Below are positions 1 to 10,041 of a DNA stretch of 64,000 bases, piece after piece. The notes under the pieces are model-generated. The model did not search any database, had not been told where the DNA came from, and saw nothing but the letters and a program-made list of their open reading frames with translations. Where the stretch lies: positions 124,001-188,000 of the forward strand of contig NW_006917097.1 of assembly GCF_000516985.1 (NCBI RefSeq), in the 5' to 3' direction. This DNA is from Pestalotiopsis fici W106-1. Taxonomy: Eukaryota; Ascomycota; Sordariomycetes; Amphisphaeriales; Sporocadaceae. The first letter of the stretch is position 1. Every line of letters begins with the position of its first letter. A program made the translations under genes and the position numbers.

Positions 1-1022
1 GCCTTACATCCGCGGAAAGTCGGACGATTTATTTCCTGCTACAAACTTTAAGAACCAGGACTTTTCGGTCCAGTTTCATGATGCTAGACCAACCAAGGAT
101 GCCTTTAAGCTAGACATTCATGGGTTCGGTTTCTTCGAGGATGAGCCGATCGGAGACGAAATAATACAATCGATCCGGGAAAGGAATAAACTGGCGGTTG
201 AGAAAGAATATTACCCACGCGTAGAGGCACTAATCAAACGGACCACTGGTGCCAGCAAGGTTATCATATTCGATCATACCTATCGTAAGCGAGATCCGGC
301 CCTTGCTGCTGGAGAAAATCCCAACGGCAGGGAGCAACCGGCGACATTGGTCAGTTATAGCCAAACAAACAAACGGGCTCAAAACACGCATGTTAACAAA
401 CTCTCCAGGCTCATGTCGACCAGTAGGCCTTGACCAAACCAAGTCATAGTGTCGCTCACACTGCTAATTGGTTTCAGGTCCGCTATCGGCGCAATTGGCA
501 GAGTTCATCGGCATGCTGAGGAGGATGCCGAAAGGTTGCTACAGGGACGCGTACAAGTAATTAAGTAAGGCTTGTGAGCCAAGATTTTGCGGTCACCATT
601 TCTGACTTTACAGCGTTTGGCGTCCATTCGAAGTTGTGGAGGACTGGCCTCTGGCATGCGCCGATTACCGCAGTTTCAAGGACTCAGAAATCCACCCCAC
701 CAGCATCTTCCGGGAGCGATTTGATAGACAGGGGCAGACAGTGTCTATCAACTATTCAGACCAGCAGCGGTGGTACTACCTTGACCACCAGGAGTCGCAT
801 GAAGTGACCTTTATAAAGATATGGGATAGCAAGGACGGTACGGCTAAATGTAAGTCTTGTGGCGGACCCCGTAGGACGTTATGTGCCAGCATGGCGACCT
901 GCTAAAAACCTCCAGTATGCCCACATGGTGCTTTCCAACATCCACATGCACCCACCAATGCCAAGCTGAGGGAAAGTGTTGAGGTCCGATGCCTGGTATT
1001 CTATGAGAACGAGTCTCAATGA
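1..1022 (+). CDS. CmcJ/NvfI/AsaB-type iron oxygenase, 5' partial
   Basis: The 3' part of a gene entering from the left edge, 263 residues visible of a family usually near 300-330. Proposed exons are 1-349, 409-422, 478-564, 614-849 and 916-1022, all joined in frame. The protein belongs to the fungal family named after CmcJ, NvfI and AsaB (also called GA4-desaturase-like). Its members act on secondary metabolites, and NvfI is an Fe(II)/2-oxoglutarate enzyme. Visible family signatures are VIIFDHTYR, HVDQSAIGAIGRVHRH, WRPFEVVEDWPLA, WYYL and the C-terminal CPHGAFQHP followed by RESVEVR. The HVD triplet fits an iron-binding HxD and the later PHGAF histidine fits the distal ligand; that assignment is inference. 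HVD is encoded by a 14-nt exon, so automatic gene callers may miss it. It is the first visible gene of the ETP-like cluster and probably an oxidative tailoring enzyme. Confidence 0.82.
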
Positions 1023-1168
1023 GCTGAATATTTTGAATCGGGAATAGAAACGTGGCCATCGGCCAAGCAGAACACCAGTCTAGCACATGATCAAATGGTC
1101 TGACTTGATCCGACCAACGCCCTCGATTACAGCACTCGTGATTATGATTGATCCCATTCTGTAGATGA

Positions 1169-1996
1169 TCACAAGACCAGGGCACTGCCCATACCATCTC
1201 CCCTTCCCCAGATCGGTGCATGGACAAAATCGTGATAAAACCACATGCTGACCATTACTATCCTAACCATGACAATGACCCAAATTGGTGCGTAGCCCGT
1301 GCTGCGATTTTTCAAACTCGCCTTAGTAATCCTTTCCATTAACGACATCACCGGCCTCCAGAAGGCCAGGAACAGAGATGCTCCAAGTTTCGCCATCGGC
1401 TTTTCGGAGGGGTGATATTCTGTGATACCTGCCAAGAACTTCTGGTATGCCAAAGGGAACTTAGCTGCATCAGCCCCCATCCGAAGAAGAGCCTGCATTA
1501 TTCATGTCAGAGGGCACAGTCTAAAGAAACTCTGGAGAATGTGTAGTACCATATATCGTGCACTTGGCCGAGCCTCCCTTGGCAGAACAGTTACCAGAGA
1601 TCTCACTGCAAAGGTGCTGCTAGTTGCAATGCCATTCGGGTCTTCCTCTGACATATTGATAGCCCAGACCTCAATTTCTGCATACGCTATGCCTCCACCC
1701 TCAGACTTGAGGACCTTTTGGTACATATCCGGGTCAAGTTTGTACGCTGTGCCGATCAGTTCGACAGCCTTTTTGTTCCCAGTGTGATGAATTGGGGAAA
1801 TGCTCGCGAATGCGGGTTCTGAATACGGAAACCCTGCGCTGTCAATTGTCAATGTCCATCCTGGGACGATCACGGCAACTGCGGACAGCGGCGTGATGCC
1901 CCGGTCATCAATAAACTTCTGAGTGCTCAGATTTGAACCGTACGCAAGGTACCACGTGTCGGCGATGGGTCGTGGTAGGGTCTGAATAACTGGCAT
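1169..1996 (-). CDS. GliK-like gamma-glutamylcyclotransferase
   Basis: Two exons, 1996-1550 and 1492-1169, joined in phase 0 across a 57-nt intron, give 256 residues, about the size of GliK. The start at 1996 (MPVIQTL) is preferred because the open frame upstream to 2179 looks like untranslated sequence. The N-terminus carries the gamma-glutamylcyclotransferase signature WYLAYGSNLS, followed by PGWTLTIDSAGFPYSEPAFASI and GTAYKLDPDMY, typical of the GliK branch. A hydrophobic stretch near residues 210-235 suggests a membrane-anchored tail. In gliotoxin biosynthesis GliK removes the gamma-glutamyl group from the bis-glutathionyl diketopiperazine. By family and by the GST neighbour the same role is inferred here. 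The promoter has a perfect TCGGN3CCGA site about 155 bp upstream of the start. Confidence 0.85.
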
Positions 1997-2150
1997 CTTG
2001 GATATAAGTACAATGTTATTGCTAGCAGAGTTGCAACTGAAGTGATGCAGATGAGTGAGGACAAGCACGTTAATGTTGGGAGCTCTGATTTCTATTGATC
2101 CAATAAGCGGACAATATAGACTAGTAGCTGTGGAGCACCGACAACCGGGG

Positions 2151-2161
2151 TCGGTAGCCGA
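2151..2161. promoter_or_regulatory. TCGGN3CCGA site, GliK-like promoter
   Basis: TCGGTAGCCGA, a perfect match to the inverted-repeat consensus TCGGN3CCGA attributed to the GliZ/SirZ Zn2Cys6 regulators of ETP clusters. It lies 155 bp upstream of the GliK-like start. Its reverse complement, TCGGCTACCGA, occurs again at 4745 and 13531. Confidence 0.7.
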
Positions 2162-4744
2162 GGGCGGGTGTGAAAACACTTAGACAGGACTTCCAAGTGA
2201 CTGTTTACCTACTACGCAGTGTGTACTGTAGCCAAACTCTTCTGTAGATCCTCGAGAATACCAGTGCAGGAAAAGCTGTTCGACCAAGAAACTGAATATA
2301 TGATATTGTTTGTACCTTCCCTAAGGCTATTCAAGTACTGCCCAACCAATACCACCAGCCTCTTGCCTAGCGCCAGCACCCGCACCACTCCCGAGTAGTG
2401 TTGTGTTGCTCCAGTATATCGGCTTTGAGCGGCGCATCTAGTCAAGTTGCCATCCAGAAACCAATAATTAAATTTCATCGAGGAGGATGGAGACTTGTTC
2501 ACAATCATGGCCGTCGTATGAGACCGTTCCGGACCCATGCTCATTGCGGTGGCCACACTACTGAGCCATGACGCCACGACCAACATCACCCGTGATGCAT
2601 CTGAATTTTACATATGGAAGAGGGTGGTGAGTCGTTCATTAGCTGTGACACATATTAGACGCAGCCAAGTATCACATATGCCGCGGCTCGCAAGCCAACA
2701 ATCCGCAGCCACACCCTGGCTGCATGCAGTGTCTTTCGGGCTCACGATACTGGCAGGGTTAAGGACTTCCCCAGGGTCCAGGATTTCTGGATGGCCGGGA
2801 GATGATTACATTAACCAAGCCGATCATCTAGGCACGGCCCGCGACCATTAGGCGAATGCATCGTCCCGTCGAGGCAGAGACATGTATGAAGAAGCATGAG
2901 CGACCAATGAGAAAGCATTCTCATCGGCCCACAAGGCCCTGGCACTTTGGCACCGTGGCCGCCAGTATTGTCTTCAAGACTTTGTTTCTTTACCTGAGCA
3001 GGCCAGTCTAAGTTCGGGAAGATATCGACTTGAATGCCTCCTATGGAGACCTGTTTTGATATGCCTAATGAAATGAGCGTCTCCGTGGCATCAACATTTT
3101 GCATCGTCTAGGTGCCAAGCAACACCATTTACGTTGATCAAAATGATGTTTCTATGCTTAGCCGCGCCAAACCCATTCCTGGATGCGAGAACGTTATGAA
3201 GCCCATAATTAACCTTGTTGTATGATGTTAATCTCAACTTGACGCCATTTACCTTAGATCCGACTATCTGAAAACATTTCATAGGGTATGCCATCTGAAG
3301 ATCCAGGTTGAACCTGTAAGAAATCAGGATATCCGGCCGTATTCTGGTTCTAATCAGCACTGCTCACACCTGGACTTTTGGTCTACCCGTGCCAAGATTA
3401 CCTGCACCCGGAAGAGACAAAAGTAGAACTGGGAAATGATAAATAACACCACTATAACCGTGGTTTTGCTTTCCATGAACCGTGACCGACTGCTCATAAA
3501 AATTGGCCGGAGAACTTCAACGCTCATCGCCATGGAATACGGCAAGACTGCACTACGTAATATCTGGATCTCCACCTTTTGGTGGCTCAACTTCTTGGGC
3601 CATCTCTCTATCCGCATGCCACATCTGAGTAAGTTGTAAATCATCAGGTGGACACAGAGGATAAAGACGACCAACAACATGTTACGGGCCATTTGAGATG
3701 GATACATGTTTTTTTTCTTGGAGCATCAGGTTCACTAATGTATAATAACGTACAGGCTAAAACCATCACTCTGGGTAAACTTACGTAATTGAGACTCGAA
3801 GCTAGTCTTTCGGGCTATGGTTGGCAAGATTTACCCTTGCCGGAGTTCAGGGATTGGAAGACCACATCAGCATACGGTCCGAGAGTCTTAGAGGATCTTT
3901 GTCCAAAAGTACGGGCTGTGGAGTTGAGGCCGCACCTCAATTGGGCAGACTGGTCCAAGTTCAAACTGATGGATTGATTTCATTGTTGTAGAAACTGACC
4001 ACCTGTTCCTACTCTATAGGATTAGCATATAGGTAAAACATAGTAAGGTGCGTTTCAATAGGACGGCCACAGAGATGTTGGGGAGACGCACCGCGTTTAT
4101 TTGTCGGTCAGCAGCCTATCACTCAATCATTAAATGGCATGCCGAGGTCACTATCACGAACGTGAGGGCAAGATGAACTTGTATTTCACTTTAACGCTGG
4201 AGCTGTAAGAGACATAACTTAGGACACCGTCAAGGGGTAGAGATTACTAGTGTACAACTTTTATACTTCACATGGGGATAGGGGTGTAGTCTCTTGGGAT
4301 GCATTAATTGTGTACGATGACCCAATATACCTGTCAATGAAGTATCCCTCAACGTTACTAAGCATGGTGACGTTGGTCGTTGCATCATTACTATACATTG
4401 AAACCAGACCACAACAGCAAAAAAAAAAAAGAAAAGGTAAAAGTTCTTAACGGCATTTGCAACTATACATCATCTTCTTTCCACTATAAATAACTACCAA
4501 AGTCATTTAATGTAGGACCTAATGCCCTCACTAGTCTCTCACCATATGTGTATGTTATACGGTATACCTGTTTATACGTGACAGTTGCTCTATTATTCAG
4601 GCAGTCTGTAATCAATGTATATACCAGTACTGTGTTTAGATCAGAGTCGATCCCGTTTTACTCTATGGCTCACCCTCTCCGGCAATCTCAAAAGCGGGAC
4701 AAGATAAAGAAGGCATGACTCCTGGGCTGTTATGCCAAGCCACT

Positions 4745-4755
4745 TCGGCTACCGA
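4745..4755. promoter_or_regulatory. TCGGN3CCGA site without adjacent gene
   Basis: TCGGCTACCGA, identical in core to the sites at 2151 (reverse complement) and 13531. It lies 3' of the methyltransferase ending at 5119 and about 1 kb upstream of the broken minus-strand frames starting at 3707. It may have driven a gene now lost, or act on a gene not recognised here. Confidence 0.45.
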
Positions 4756-5118
4756 AATTTGTGGATTCGGCTCCCGAGACATCAACAAGAGGGTTTGCGT
4801 TAACCAAAGATACCACATTTAACGAAGCTGCGGGGCCCGGCCGATGTAAGGGGGGCGGCAAATCTTGCTGGGCAGCAACATTGCGACTCTGTAACAGCAG
4901 GTTCAACCATGGTACTAAAAGTTGCCAATCGAGAACAGGGTAAATGAGAAGTAACACAGTGCCAGTTGCGCCCGATCCTCTAAGGACCATGTATTATGTT
5001 ATTTTTGGACAGGAAAAAAAACAGCGTAGTGTATTTTTGGAATCTAGACCTGGCAGGCCAACTGACACCAGACATTCGTATACAATGCGCAGAAACATGC
5101 TCTGTAGCTCTCCCTGTA

Positions 5119-5958
5119 CTACTTGCGAGCAATAAGCACATTGGCAGTCAGCTGCACCTCGACGCCGTCCGGCCCTAGCTTGAAGTCATCGTTCTCCTCG
5201 AAGCTCTTCAGGATGACCTCAATGGCCTTGTCCCAGTTCTCCTCATCCGACTCGAGCCAGCCCGACAGCGGGGGCCCCAGCCAGCTCCAGATGAGGCGCG
5301 CGAGCCGCTCGGCGCTGTCGTAGTGCAGGTGGACATTCACAGTATGCAACTCAGTCTGCCCCTGGGCAAAGCCGGCCTTGATGGCGACGCCGCGTAGGTG
5401 CTCGCCGCGCCACCACTCGGGAGGAATTTCGCGCAGCGGTGGCCCATCCGGGCCCCGCGTCGCTGCGTGCGCGGCCTGCGCCGGCCCGACCTGCGGTAGC
5501 CGGGCCCACGAGGTGAAAATGGCGCTGCCGCCGGGCCGTAGCGTGCGCCGCATCTGAGAGACGGCGGGCACGCCGCCCTCGCGCGTCATGAAGATGACAA
5601 AGTTGGCCACCGAGAGGTCAAATGTCTCGTCAGCAAAGGTGAGGTCCTCGGCCGCCATGCGCGAGGCCGTCACCGGCCAATGTTTTGCGCCCGCCGCCAC
5701 CGTCAGTCGCTCCAGGTAGGTTGGGTCTACGTCTGTCGCCTCGATTGAGATGTCTGTGGGCGGGTTCACGGCCATGATGGCGCTTGTCACCTCGCCTGCT
5801 CCGCACCCATTGTCATGGATCTTGGTCCCCGGCGCCAGGGGAGAAAGGAGCTTAAGGAATTCATTGGCAGTGTCTCGGGTGGACTTGGCCGTGACCTCGG
5901 CGTAGAGGTCGACGTCTTTGGTAAACGCCTGGCTGGGTACGTGAGGGCCCAGATCCAT
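5119..5958 (-). CDS. SAM-dependent methyltransferase, TmtA/GliN-type (copy 1)
   Basis: An intronless frame of 279 residues if started at the ATG at 5958 (MDLGPHVPSQAF). An open extension of 20 codons upstream lacks resemblance to the paralogue, so the shorter start is preferred. It is a class I Rossmann methyltransferase: motif I is IHDNGCGAGEV (residues 47-57), the acidic SAM-binding strand is IEATDVDP, motif IV is DLSVANFVIF, and LRPGGSAIFTSW marks motif V/VI. The C-terminus WSWLGPPLSGW...DEENWDKA is shared with the protein at 7863-8693. Size and motifs resemble the small methyltransferases of ETP clusters (GliN N-methylation, TmtA/GtmA S-methylation of the dithiol). The atom methylated cannot be read from sequence. 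It is transcribed divergently from the methyltransferase at 6355. Confidence 0.88.
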   Translation of the reverse strand: MDLGPHVPSQAFTKDVDLYAEVTAKSTRDTANEFLKLLSPLAPGTKIHDNGCGAGEVTSAIMAVNPPTDISIEATDVDPTYLERLTVAAGAKHWPVTASRMAAEDLTFADETFDLSVANFVIFMTREGGVPAVSQMRRTLRPGGSAIFTSWARLPQVGPAQAAHAATRGPDGPPLREIPPEWWRGEHLRGVAIKAGFAQGQTELHTVNVHLHYDSAERLARLIWSWLGPPLSGWLESDEENWDKAIEVILKSFEENDDFKLGPDGVEVQLTANVLIARK

Positions 5959-6101
5959 TTTGCTAAACGTGCTTGCGTTGATAGAACAAATAATTATTTT
6001 AAAACAACTCACATGCACGGGGCCGAGAGTTCAGTTTAGTTTGTGAGGGGCGTTTCTAGCTCGCGGGATGTCACGTAAGCCGTCGTGTTGGGATGCCCTC
6101 G

Positions 6102-6112
6102 TCGGGAACCGT
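6102..6112. promoter_or_regulatory. TCGGN3CCG(T) site, divergent methyltransferase promoter
   Basis: TCGGGAACCGT matches TCGGN3CCGA except for the last base. It sits in the 396-bp region between the divergent methyltransferase genes starting at 5958 (minus) and 6355 (plus) and could serve both. Nothing else is recognised in that region. Confidence 0.5.
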
Positions 6113-6354
6113 TGCGAGGCTCCGCCGTCCGTCCACGGAGGCCTGGATCTGGACACTGGCGTAGCATGCGATATCTGGGCAAGACAGTATGTCTGCGCAC
6201 CTTGTGCTTCAATCTTCCATCACGACACGAACATACTGTAGAAGTCGACTGTTCGAGTCGAGCAGTGCCCTTCTTCGACTGAAACGCGCCCCAAGAAATT
6301 CATTTCGTCCTCAGTGAGTGAGGTGGTATATCTCTCCACCATTTGTGCTGCAGT

Positions 6355-7337
6355 ATGGCAACCTCCCAGGACAAAGATGTCTATGTAATGGAAGAAAATG
6401 AGGGTGAACTTCAGCGACTCGCAAATCAGCACGAGATAATCACAAAATATTTGGGCACATTGGCTCTGGCTCCAGTGGACTTTTCTCGGCCAAACCTTCG
6501 TATACTCGATTCAGGGACAGCAGATGGTAAGCAGGTCACCCGAAACAGAAATTTACATGCTTCTGGCGCCAGATCTCACCAGCGACAGAAAGAAGTGGTA
6601 ATTAACATTGAAATCCTCTCAGGTCTGTGGCTCCGGGAGCTCAGGGACTCCAATGACACACCACATACGTACGTCGGCACCGATATCACCGAAGCCTGGT
6701 TGCCCAAAGACCCCCCTCCAGAGTTCAGGTTTCATGTCCAATCGATTACCCAGCCCTGGCCCCAGGAGTGGACGGGCACTTTTGACTACGTGCACCAACG
6801 CCTGACCCTGGCGGGGGTCGGCTCAAGCCCCCTGGCTGACTGCATAACGAGCTTGGCGCGGCTCGTGAAGCCAGGAGGCTATCTCGAGCTAGTCGACGCC
6901 GATTTTGGTGGAGAGTCGCCCAACGGACCTGCTGCGAGGCATTTTGAGCGACTGATGGCAAAGTTTCTCGACACCATCGGCATCGGATACACATATGCAA
7001 ACGGCTTGCCGGCTCACGTGGAAACGGCAGGCCTGGTGACTGTACAGAGCAAGACTTTCGTCATCAAGTACGGGGCAGCCTGCGAGGATCCAGCGTTGGG
7101 GGCCAAGGGTGTCTCCCACCTGCTATCAGCCTCAGTGGGCATGCAGGCGTTTCTACGAGGTACGCTGGGCGATACATCCGCCGACACATGATCAATTGCT
7201 AACTTATTACAGGCCAGCCAAACTCGGGAATAGATCAGGAATTACCAGCGGACTTTCTGGATCAGCTGAAGCGAGAACTAGAAGAAATCGGTGCCAGTTT
7301 CAAGATGATTGCAGTGTGGGCTCGGAAGCCGGAGTAG
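6355..7337 (+). CDS. LaeA/UMTA-like SAM methyltransferase
   Basis: Three exons, 6355-6526, 6623-7159 and 7213-7337, give 277 residues. The ATG at 6355 is preferred over an in-frame ATG 12 bases upstream. The N-terminal ENEGELQRLANQHEII pattern and the interrupted SAM loop, read as LDSGTADGLWLREL after splicing, are typical of the fungal UMTA/LaeA/TdiE methyltransferase group. Further motifs are YVGTDIT, FDYVHQRLTLAG and LVKPGGYLELVDADF. The C-terminus ends in FKMIAVWARKPE. Members either methylate small molecules or, like LaeA, influence cluster expression; inside a biosynthetic cluster a tailoring role is more likely. It shares a divergent promoter with the methyltransferase at 5119-5958. 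Confidence 0.85.
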
Positions 7338-7862
7338 TATAAATGAAAAAACGCGATGATTTATTATCATCACTTTAAAGACCGTTGATACAGACTGATT
7401 TATTGGATCATTTTATCGACGCCGTTAGCTAGAAAGAATCAAGGGCAAGTTTGCATTAACACATGGGAGACGTCGTACTGACAAGCCTGAACCCGTCCCC
7501 CTACGATTAGTTCTATATGGTCTTTGTATTTTTTTTCTACTCCTTCACTGTTTCAAGGCTTCACGAGAATGTTACGGTGAGGCGGCGCACCACTATCCAG
7601 TAGCCACGCATCTTGGCACTATCGCCTTCACCCGGGTCCTACAATCACTAGGCGGCGTACAATCAATCGAAGGAATAAATACGAGACCAACAAGGCCGAA
7701 TGTCTGATAATGTATCGCAGGTCTACTTCATTTGGTGATGTCACTAGGTCCATCTGTCATGTACAAGCCACAGCTGCCCGCGCCAACTCATAAAGTGGCA
7801 TTCTGAGATGAAATTGGTAGTGATGATGACAGACGAGGCTGGATTGCATGACAAGTGGCTGC
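7338..7862. other. Convergent intergenic region
   Basis: This 525-bp stretch lies between the ends of two convergent methyltransferase genes (7337 plus, 7863 minus). It should hold both 3' untranslated regions and terminators. No gene, repeat or motif is recognised in it. Confidence 0.5.
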
Positions 7863-8693
7863 TCATTTTTTGGCAAGACCGATACAAGCCACCATCTTGA
7901 GCACGGTCTCCCCCTTCTCATTCTTCGTGATGCCGTCACCACTCTGTAGCTGCTCGATGATGTCCGCAGTGGCCTTGTCCCACTTCTCCTCGTCGTTCTG
8001 GGACCACCCAGTGGGCAGCGGGCCAAGGTAGCTCCAAGACAGTTGGGCAAATCTCTTTAGGTCGCTGATTTTCAGGTAGCAGGTCACCTCAGAGAACTCG
8101 ATGTCCTCTCCCTTGAATCCACCGGCTACAAGGGCCTTCTTGAGATCCTCCTGGACGAAGCTTTCCAACGGGAGCAGGACAGGCATGGCGCCTTCCTTGC
8201 CACGGGTTCGCCAGTGTGCATGCTGTAAAGCATCAACATGAGGCATGTACACCCAGATCGACGCAACGGCGACGCCGCCGGGCTTGAGAGTGCGGTACAC
8301 CTGACGGGCAGCAGCATCATGGTCGCCGAGGCAGTGAAAAGCGAAATTGGTGAAGGAATAGTCGAAGTGATTGTCAGGAAAGGTAATCTCTTGAGCGGAT
8401 TGGACCGTGGCCGTAACCGGCCAGTTGTTTTTCTTGGCCAACTCAGCACAACCCTCAACGAACTGGGGGTTGACGTCGGTCGCTTCAATATGGAGGTTTG
8501 CGGGGTGTGCCTTGGTCAGGATGGTGCTGAGGACGGCACCAGAGCCGCAGGCATTGTCGTGGATGATGTTGCCTTCGGTGAAGGGCGGGGTCAAGCCTAG
8601 GATATATTCAATAGCCGTCTCACTCACATCGCCTTGGAGCTCAGAGAGATGCTCCGCCTGATACTGGGTGAGCTGCTTGGGTTGGAACGACAT
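7863..8693 (-). CDS. SAM-dependent methyltransferase, TmtA/GliN-type (copy 2)
   Basis: An intronless frame of 276 residues starting MSFQPKQLTQYQ. It is clearly paralogous to the protein at 5119-5958: both have IHDN-x-CG-x-G, IEATDV-x-P, a -x-W-P-V-T-A- strand, L(R/K)PGG and the C-terminal pattern WS(W/Y)LGP-L-GW with an acidic DEE-WDKA segment. Motif I is IIHDNACGSGAV (residues 43-54). By size and motifs it belongs with the small methyltransferases of ETP clusters. Two related copies could methylate two positions, for example the two sulphurs or a nitrogen and a sulphur; this is inference. A perfect TCGGN3CCGA site lies 288 bp upstream. Confidence 0.88.
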   Translation of the reverse strand: MSFQPKQLTQYQAEHLSELQGDVSETAIEYILGLTPPFTEGNIIHDNACGSGAVLSTILTKAHPANLHIEATDVNPQFVEGCAELAKKNNWPVTATVQSAQEITFPDNHFDYSFTNFAFHCLGDHDAAARQVYRTLKPGGVAVASIWVYMPHVDALQHAHWRTRGKEGAMPVLLPLESFVQEDLKKALVAGGFKGEDIEFSEVTCYLKISDLKRFAQLSWSYLGPLPTGWSQNDEEKWDKATADIIEQLQSGDGITKNEKGETVLKMVACIGLAKK

Positions 8694-8980
8694 TGTGGTG
8701 CTTCTTGTTTATAAGGGCAAAGATGTGTGTTGCATTCGCTGGGGAAGATGTTTGTTGTATTCTTTGTTGTTGGCAGACATGGAATCATATATGACCAGCA
8801 AGCGACGTGACAGCTTTCAATATTGGAATGAAGGCGGGGCAGTGATTCAAGCGCCAGCCACAGTGAATGTGATGAGTGACAAGAAACTATAGGTACCGGC
8901 AAGGGTATGTGATGTAGCCTGCTCGATGCGGCAGTGACTGTAGGTAGGCTGCATAGCTGCTTGGGTAGAGTAACACAATG

Positions 8981-8991
8981 TCGGGCCCCGA
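8981..8991. promoter_or_regulatory. TCGGN3CCGA site, methyltransferase copy 2 promoter
   Basis: TCGGGCCCCGA, a perfect TCGGN3CCGA match and a full palindrome around the central C. It lies 288 bp upstream of the methyltransferase start at 8693. Repeated CCTAGGTA-type short motifs occur nearby (about 9000-9030 and 9190-9210), of unknown meaning. Confidence 0.65.
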
Positions 8992-9469
8992 ATCACGTTT
9001 TCATAGCTACCTTACCTACCTAGGTAAGGTACGCCGTAAATGAGACCTGCCTTTGAGTATTGGATTTGGCCGGGCTCGAGCCTGCGTGCTGTACTGGATG
9101 TAGCGGACAGAGATTCGAGCCTGACTGCTGATGCACATAGATTTGTTTGCTCGTTTGTTTGTAGCTTAATTGGTGTTTGTTATACCTGGGAGACTACCAA
9201 CATCCTAGGTTAGGTACATTTCAGCCTGGTGGAAACCGCGAGCTGCTGCCCCGCCATGAGGGCGCTAGCCATCTGATGCACTGCAGCTGCCCGCACAGGG
9301 CTACCCCCAAGGGCATCATCGGCTCAAAATAATCCTTACAGCACCAGGCGAGCCAGGCAACCACCAACAAACGCCGCTTTATAGGCAGGTATATACTGTG
9401 ACGGTCCGCACAGTGGATGCGGCCAGCTTGCCTACAAGGTACCTAATAGATAGGTACAGTGGATTTCTC

Positions 9470-9895
9470 ATATAAAAATGCACTAAATTATCCATTTTCA
9501 ACAGCTTATTTCTTGATAAAATTATAACAAAAATAAAAATATATTTATTTTTATGGATTATATATAGCTAAATATATAATTCCCTTTTTTTTATATAGGA
9601 TTCGTGGAATATTATTAATTTGAAATATTAGAAATTTATAATTTTCAAGGATTTTAAAGATTTCCCATTATAACTTTAATGGACCCCCTTTAAAACCGAG
9701 ATTTTAAACCGCTATAACCCATTAAAATAATAGCGCTTTATTTTCTAAAGTGTAATATAATTTATTTATAATTAAAAACTTTATAAATCTTTAATATTTT
9801 AAAAATTAAAAAAAAATATTCGGATTTGCGTATATACGTAACCCGCGAATAATATATATTTTTTGATAAATTTGGTCGTGGCGTTATGGCTTTTA
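9470..9895. repeat. AT-rich, RIP-like relic inside the cluster
   Basis: About 420 bp of very AT-rich sequence with abrupt edges, lying between methyltransferase copy 2 and the P450 gene at 10042. The composition resembles the large block at 24405-35860 (TA-rich, with residual CG in words such as ccgcgaataa). No coding frame survives. It is probably a short transposon remnant mutated by RIP. Immediately after it, around 9901-9935, the word TGTGATTTTGG is repeated in tandem. Confidence 0.55.
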
Positions 9896-10041
9896 GAAAG
9901 TGTGTGATTTTGGTGTGATTTTGGTGTGATTTGATCGATTGGCGTTATTTTTGCGGAGTGGCTGTATATATATGGTAGCTTGCCGCAGAAAAGGCCGGCC
10001 GCCTTGGTCCGCTGTCTTGGAGACGCCTTCCCCTGCCCGCA

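Larger units (their letters stand above)
1997..5118. other. 3.1 kb without a recognised gene
   Basis: Apart from the motif sites at 2151 and 4745, no convincing gene is seen. A minus-strand frame at 2212-2589 (125 codons) opens with a hydrophobic leader but has no recognisable domain. Minus-strand frames at 3707-3354, 3360-3091 and 3104-2811 follow one another in different phases; the first is rich in hydrophobic segments. Together they could be the wreck of a membrane or membrane-anchored protein, but no family could be named. A run of A lies near 4421. The stretch may be a decayed former cluster gene or simply intergenic. Confidence 0.4.
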
